Origin: Aequorivita capsosiphonis DSM 23843
GTDB taxonomy: Bacteria > Bacteroidota > Bacteroidia > Flavobacteriales > Flavobacteriaceae
NCBI RefSeq assembly: GCF_000429125.1
Contig: NZ_AUBG01000006.1
Location: 124,001 to 188,000 of the forward strand
Direction: 5' to 3'
DNA: 64,000 nucleotides
How positions within the stretch are numbered: position 1 is the stretch's first letter; each line of letters begins with the position of its first letter. The notes under the pieces are model-generated. The model had not been told where the DNA came from. It saw nothing but the letters and a program-made list of their open reading frames with translations, and ran no database searches. A program made the position numbers and the translations under genes. Shown here piece after piece: positions 59,846-64,000 of the stretch.

Positions 59846-61012
59846 CTAAAATTTTAAATTCCTAAAATTAATCATTCCGTTTTCCGAGCTGAAAATATCA
59901 TTTTTTCCGTCGTATATCACTTGAGTTGAAACTACATTGGTTCCTGCTACTTTTCGAAAATAATCCAAACTCGCCATAAAACTTTTGGTAAATGCCTTTG
60001 CCGATTTTATTTCATAAGCGTACAGATCAACTCCTTTTTCTTCTATAAGGTCTACTTCAATTTGCGATTTGTCGCGATAGAAATAAAAGTGTGGCTCTTT
60101 GCCTTGGTTGTACCTATGCTTGAAAAACTCCAGTACAACCATATTCTCGAAAATAGCCCCACGCAATGGATGGGTTTCAAGTTGTTTTTCATTTTCTATC
60201 CCCAATAAAAAACAGACCAGACCCGTGTCATAAAAATACAGTTTGGGCGATTTGACCAAGCGTTTTCCTATATTTCGGAAAAAGGGTGGCAGACGGAAAA
60301 GTATATAAGAAGCCTCCAAGGTGCTTAGCCATTCCTGTACCGTGGGCACAGAAACACCAATGGCATTGGAAAGTGCCGAGGCATTGAGTTCGGTTCCTAT
60401 CCTGCCGGCACATAATTTTATAAATGTCTGATATTTGGTGATGTTTTTTACGTTAAGAAGCTGGCGTACATCGCGTTCAATGTATGTGTTGTAATAATTT
60501 CTCGCCACGTCCTGGACGGGAATGTTCTTTCCCCAAACGGCTGGATAGCCACCATTGAATAATAAAGTGTTGGTTTCTATTCGGGAAATACTGTCGCTCA
60601 ATTCTTTTAAAGACAAGGGTAAAAGGGTCAAAACCGCTACTCTTCCTGCCAGCGATTGTGTGATCCCTTGCATTAAGGAAAAATCGCTACTTCCGGTAAG
60701 TATAAATTGAGCCTCTTTATTTTCATCAACTATTAATTGTATGTAGGAAAAAAGCTCGGGCAAATGTTGGGCTTCGTCTATAATCAAGCCTTCCAAATGT
60801 TGTTCTAAAAATGCTTTTGGAGCAGTTTGGATTTGCTCTCGTGCGCTAATGTTTTCAAGATTTATATAGTGAAAATTGGCAAATTGATTTCGGCATAAAG
60901 TGGTTTTGCCCGACTGACGGGGCCCAGTAACTACAATTACAGCGAAATCTTCAGACAGTCGAGCCAATTCGTTCGAGAGCGTTCTTTTAAGATATGTATT
61001 TTTTGTCGACAC
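59846..61012 (-). CDS. AAA ATPase with DUF4143 domain
   Basis: 388 residues. Walker A GPRQSGKT at residues 30-37; Walker B near LEGLIIDEAQHLPELF; ILTGSSDFSLMQGITQSLAG is the sensor segment. The C-terminal DUF4143 region (about 195-370) holds KSPKLYFYDTGLVCFLLGIE and a nuclease-like segment: DLIEEKGVDLYAYEIKSAK, with D...E-x-K acidic residues. The family is widespread in bacteria; function is not established. It faces obgE convergently, 67 bp away. Confidence 0.88.
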   Translation of the reverse strand: MSTKNTYLKRTLSNELARLSEDFAVIVVTGPRQSGKTTLCRNQFANFHYINLENISAREQIQTAPKAFLEQHLEGLIIDEAQHLPELFSYIQLIVDENKEAQFILTGSSDFSLMQGITQSLAGRVAVLTLLPLSLKELSDSISRIETNTLLFNGGYPAVWGKNIPVQDVARNYYNTYIERDVRQLLNVKNITKYQTFIKLCAGRIGTELNASALSNAIGVSVPTVQEWLSTLEASYILFRLPPFFRNIGKRLVKSPKLYFYDTGLVCFLLGIENEKQLETHPLRGAIFENMVVLEFFKHRYNQGKEPHFYFYRDKSQIEVDLIEEKGVDLYAYEIKSAKAFTKSFMASLDYFRKVAGTNVVSTQVIYDGKNDIFSSENGMINFRNLKF

Positions 61013-61199
61013 TTTTAAAGTTGCGCTTTAAATCTGTCCAAATACATAAAATATTTCCTTTTAAAGCTAATCCTTATACCATATAGCAAAGAGATTAATG
61101 TGTAAGGGTAGATTATTTTTCTAAATTCTTAAAATTTTCTTAAAAAAACTTTCATAAGTACTTTTTATTCTTTTTCTTACGACTTTGAATTTATGTATT

Positions 61200-64000
61200 A
61201 TGAAAAAAGGATTACTCTTCGTATTATTTTTAATTTCTTTTGTTGGATTTGCACAGTGTCCTTCTGATCCAATTACGCTATCCTCCCAAGCGGAAGTGGA
61301 TGCTTTTTTAATAGACTATCCAAATTGTGCCGAAATTAGTTTTGGGATTACAGTTAGCGGGAATGATGTGGTAAACTTGTTAGGGCTTGAAAATATTGAA
61401 ATAATAAATGGTGAACTTAATATCCATAATGCATCGGCCTTATTGTCATTAGATGATTTACATTCCTTGGTGCAATTGGATAAACTGAGAATTGATACTA
61501 CGGGAATTATTGATATTACAGCACTCGGAGGAGTAAACATCTCTCAAAGTGTATATATAAGTCGAAATTATGATTTAAACAACTGTAATATTTCTAGTAT
61601 TGAGCCAATTTTAGATGTTCCAGAAACCTATATTCAGTACAATGCTTTCAATTGCGATAAAAACAGACTCTTAAATAATTTTGGCGATTGCCCCAAGGTT
61701 AACTATGAAATCACCTCTCAAACCAAAGCGAATAATTTTCCTTTGAGTTACCCAGACTGTACGCAATTAAGTGATTTTTGGATAATATCTGGCTCCGATA
61801 TTAATGATTTAACGCCTTTTTCAAATATTACCAATTTTAGAAATTTAAGGATTCTCTCTAATCCCATATTAGAAAACCTACAAGGCCTTGAAAATGTAAT
61901 TGCTGTTAAGGAATTAAACATCTCTGATAATCCCAATCTAATAAATCTTCACGAGCTTAACAGTATTAGTACTTTCGATAATGTATTTATAATCAATAAT
62001 GATCTTTTGGTAAATCTCGTTGGGTTGGAGGGACTTACGCAACCTAACCAAAGTGCCCAAGGTATTATCACCTTACGCGATAATGATTTACTTAATAGTC
62101 TTGAGGGCTTAGATAATTTATTTGATATTGATTATTTTAATATTGAAAACAATAATTCTTTAACAACTTTTAAAGGTTTAGATGCTTTACAAACGGTGTA
62201 TGAGTTAGTAGTTAAAAACAGCCCTAACCTTACTAGTATTTCGGCGCTACGGAATGTTCAAAGTTTTAATCGCCTCGAAATTAATAATACTAATGCCTTA
62301 AGTGCAATTGGGTTTGGTGCAGATTCAAACTTTACTATTGGTTATTTATATCTTAAAGGCACTTCGCTAGAAACTTTACAGGGTATGGAAAAACTGGTGG
62401 AATTAGAAAACAGTCTTCGTATAGAAAGTAATCCTAATCTTTTAAATCTAAATGGACTTCAAAATGCAACTGGAGTAAATTATCTGGAGCTTAGAGACAA
62501 TACAAGTCTAAATGATATAAGCGATTTATCTGGTATTAATCGTGCAAATTCTATAAATATTATTGATAATGATAATCTCGTTTCTCTGGATGGGGTTAAT
62601 TTTAACTCAACGGGCTATCTCAACTTGATTATTAAGGACAATGAGATATTAAGTGATATTTCTGTGCTTTCGGGACTTTCAGGAGAATTGGGAGGAGTAG
62701 AAATTATTAATAACCCGACGTTAGCAAGTCTGTCCAGTTTAAATAATTTTACGCAGGTGGATCAACAATTTTTCATAGAGGAAAATACAGCATTAATAAG
62801 CTTGGACGGTCTGCAAAACATTAGCCAATTTGGTTATGCCATAAAGCTTAACGTTAATAATTCATTAACAGATATCACGAGCTTAGAGAATGCCGATTTG
62901 ACATATATTAATACTTTAGAAATTACAAACAATGAAAATTTATCGCAGTGCAGTATTCTTTCTATCTGTAATTTTCTAAATAATGGAACCATTACTCCTA
63001 TAATTGAAAATAACGCTACGGGATGCGCTAGTAAGAATGAAGTTTTGGTTAATTGTGGTATTACAAACAACATTATTGAAGGTACAATCAATTTTGACTT
63101 TGATAATAATGGGTGCGATGGAAATGATTATGCCGTAAACAACATTTTAGTGTCTACAACGGATGGAACTTCCACTTTTACTACTACTACCAGTGAGGTT
63201 GGAACGTATTCTTTTTTTGTTGGTATAGGAACATTTAACACTGAAATTAATCCTGAATCTCTGCCAATAAATTTTCAAGTGCTTCCTAATACTATCGAAA
63301 CCACTTTTACGGATTATGGAAATACTGAAAACGTCAATTTCTGTTTAACGGCCACTTCGGTATTTAATGATTTAAAAATAGTTCTTCTTCCTCTTAATGC
63401 TGCCCGTCCCGGCTTTGATGCCGAATATCAACTTCTGTATGAAAATGTTGGCACAACAGCATTAAGCGGTGAAATCACGCTACAATTTGATGATTCACGA
63501 CAAACATTTTTGAATGCGGTACCCAATGCAATTAATGTAAGTGGAAACACAATTACTTGGAATTACGCAGATCTTTTACCATTTCAGTCCGAAACAATAC
63601 TTATTAATTTTAATACATTACCTCCGCCAACAAACAATTCTGGAGATATTCTCGCTTTTGAAGCTATTATAAATCCTGTGACAGATGACGAAAACCCACA
63701 AAATAACACCTACAATCTGGAACAGATTATTGTAAACTCCTTTGATCCCAATGATAAACAAGTAAATCAAGGGGAAGAGATTTATGAAAGTGAAACAGCT
63801 AATTATCTTGATTATATAGTACGTTTTCAAAACACAGGAACTGCCGATGCTATAAACGTTCGTATTGAAGATTTGCTAAGTGATAAATTAGATTGGAACA
63901 CTATCCGTCCTTTGTCTGCAAGTCACGAGTACAGGGTGGAAATTATAGACGGCAACCATGTTTCCTTCATTTTTGACAATATCAACTTGCCGCCAGAGGC
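61200..64000 (+). CDS. Giant secreted repeat protein (5' part; continues past the window)
   Basis: The frame from ATG 61200 stays open to the window end, at least 933 residues. Signal peptide MKKGLLFVLFLISFVGFAQ. From about 40 to 620 it carries leucine-rich, receptor-L-like repeats such as NGELNIHNASALLSLDDLHS, LVNLVGLEGLTQ and NITSLENADLTYI-type units. An SdrD-like B/carboxypeptidase-regulatory domain follows (GTINFDFDNNGCDGNDYAVN), then a beta-domain starting NSFDPNDKQVNQGEEIYESE (DUF7619/DUF11-like). A T9SS sorting domain is expected at the missing C-terminus. Likely an adhesin-like surface protein. Confidence 0.8.
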   Translation, partial: MKKGLLFVLFLISFVGFAQCPSDPITLSSQAEVDAFLIDYPNCAEISFGITVSGNDVVNLLGLENIEIINGELNIHNASALLSLDDLHSLVQLDKLRIDTTGIIDITALGGVNISQSVYISRNYDLNNCNISSIEPILDVPETYIQYNAFNCDKNRLLNNFGDCPKVNYEITSQTKANNFPLSYPDCTQLSDFWIISGSDINDLTPFSNITNFRNLRILSNPILENLQGLENVIAVKELNISDNPNLINLHELNSISTFDNVFIINNDLLVNLVGLEGLTQPNQSAQGIITLRDNDLLNSLEGLDNLFDIDYFNIENNNSLTTFKGLDALQTVYELVVKNSPNLTSISALRNVQSFNRLEINNTNALSAIGFGADSNFTIGYLYLKGTSLETLQGMEKLVELENSLRIESNPNLLNLNGLQNATGVNYLELRDNTSLNDISDLSGINRANSINIIDNDNLVSLDGVNFNSTGYLNLIIKDNEILSDISVLSGLSGELGGVEIINNPTLASLSSLNNFTQVDQQFFIEENTALISLDGLQNISQFGYAIKLNVNNSLTDITSLENADLTYINTLEITNNENLSQCSILSICNFLNNGTITPIIENNATGCASKNEVLVNCGITNNIIEGTINFDFDNNGCDGNDYAVNNILVSTTDGTSTFTTTTSEVGTYSFFVGIGTFNTEINPESLPINFQVLPNTIETTFTDYGNTENVNFCLTATSVFNDLKIVLLPLNAARPGFDAEYQLLYENVGTTALSGEITLQFDDSRQTFLNAVPNAINVSGNTITWNYADLLPFQSETILINFNTLPPPTNNSGDILAFEAIINPVTDDENPQNNTYNLEQIIVNSFDPNDKQVNQGEEIYESETANYLDYIVRFQNTGTADAINVRIEDLLSDKLDWNTIRPLSASHEYRVEIIDGNHVSFIFDNINLPPE

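Noticed and set aside
1-64000. CRISPR arrays, rRNA, tRNA, phage genes or complete insertion sequences
   Set aside because: No regularly spaced repeats, cloverleaf sequences, rRNA text or transposase motifs were seen on either strand by eye.

Overview
The window is a stretch of chromosome from a member of the Bacteroidota, most probably family Flavobacteriaceae. The evidence is: type IX secretion (T9SS) genes (the 3' end of porU, then porV) next to cdd-pdhA-pdhC; several secreted proteins with C-terminal T9SS sorting domains; a CarboxypepD_reg-type TonB-dependent receptor; Bacteroidota promoters of the TTG-N17-23-TAnnTTTG type; and AT-rich DNA with few Shine-Dalgarno sequences. An Aequorivita-like genus would fit, but this cannot be settled from the sequence. 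I see no rRNA, tRNA, CRISPR array, phage or complete insertion sequence.

Layout. 1-6.3 kb: T9SS genes, cytidine deaminase, pyruvate dehydrogenase E1-alpha and E2, and a short-chain dehydrogenase. 6.6-9.0 kb: siderophore-type TonB receptor. 9.3-14.3 kb: SprT-like protein, mannose-1-phosphate guanylyltransferase, a DUF389 membrane protein, and an MlaE/MlaF-type lipid transporter pair. 14.6-18.6 kb: alkaline phosphatase, then a GT2 glycosyltransferase, a methyltransferase and a ketoacyl-ACP synthase III homologue. 18.7-23.4 kb: glycine decarboxylase, a UbiA-like membrane protein, and an ECF sigma/anti-sigma pair in which the sigma gene has no ordinary start codon. 23.6-30 kb: secreted M28 peptidase, M3 peptidase, and purK and purE separated by a RhuM-Fic gene.

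30.3-57.8 kb looks like lineage-specific territory: two large YwqK/MORN-type secreted proteins, a thioesterase, a thioredoxin, a DMT transporter, two paralogous lipoproteins, an envelope operon (dgkA, LtaS-like phosphoglycerol transferase, COG4705 membrane protein, HD hydrolase), AraC-type regulators, an antitoxin-like pseudogene with three in-frame TAA codons, a metal-dependent amidohydrolase, a class-C beta-lactamase-like hydrolase, a Dph6-like enzyme, TPR proteins and T9SS cargo. 58-64 kb returns to housekeeping genes (adk, obgE), then a DUF4143 ATPase and a very large repeat-bearing secreted protein that runs off the window.

The most notable observations are: two genes whose conserved N-termini lack ATG/GTG/TTG starts (sigma factor, RhuM-Fic); the antitoxin pseudogene flanked by duplicated promoter-bearing repeats; a nested inverted-repeat region in the predicted purK leader; a dispersed palindromic element, one copy of which sits in a terminator loop; and the dgkA/LtaS-like operon, which suggests an uncharacterised phosphoglycerol modification of the envelope.
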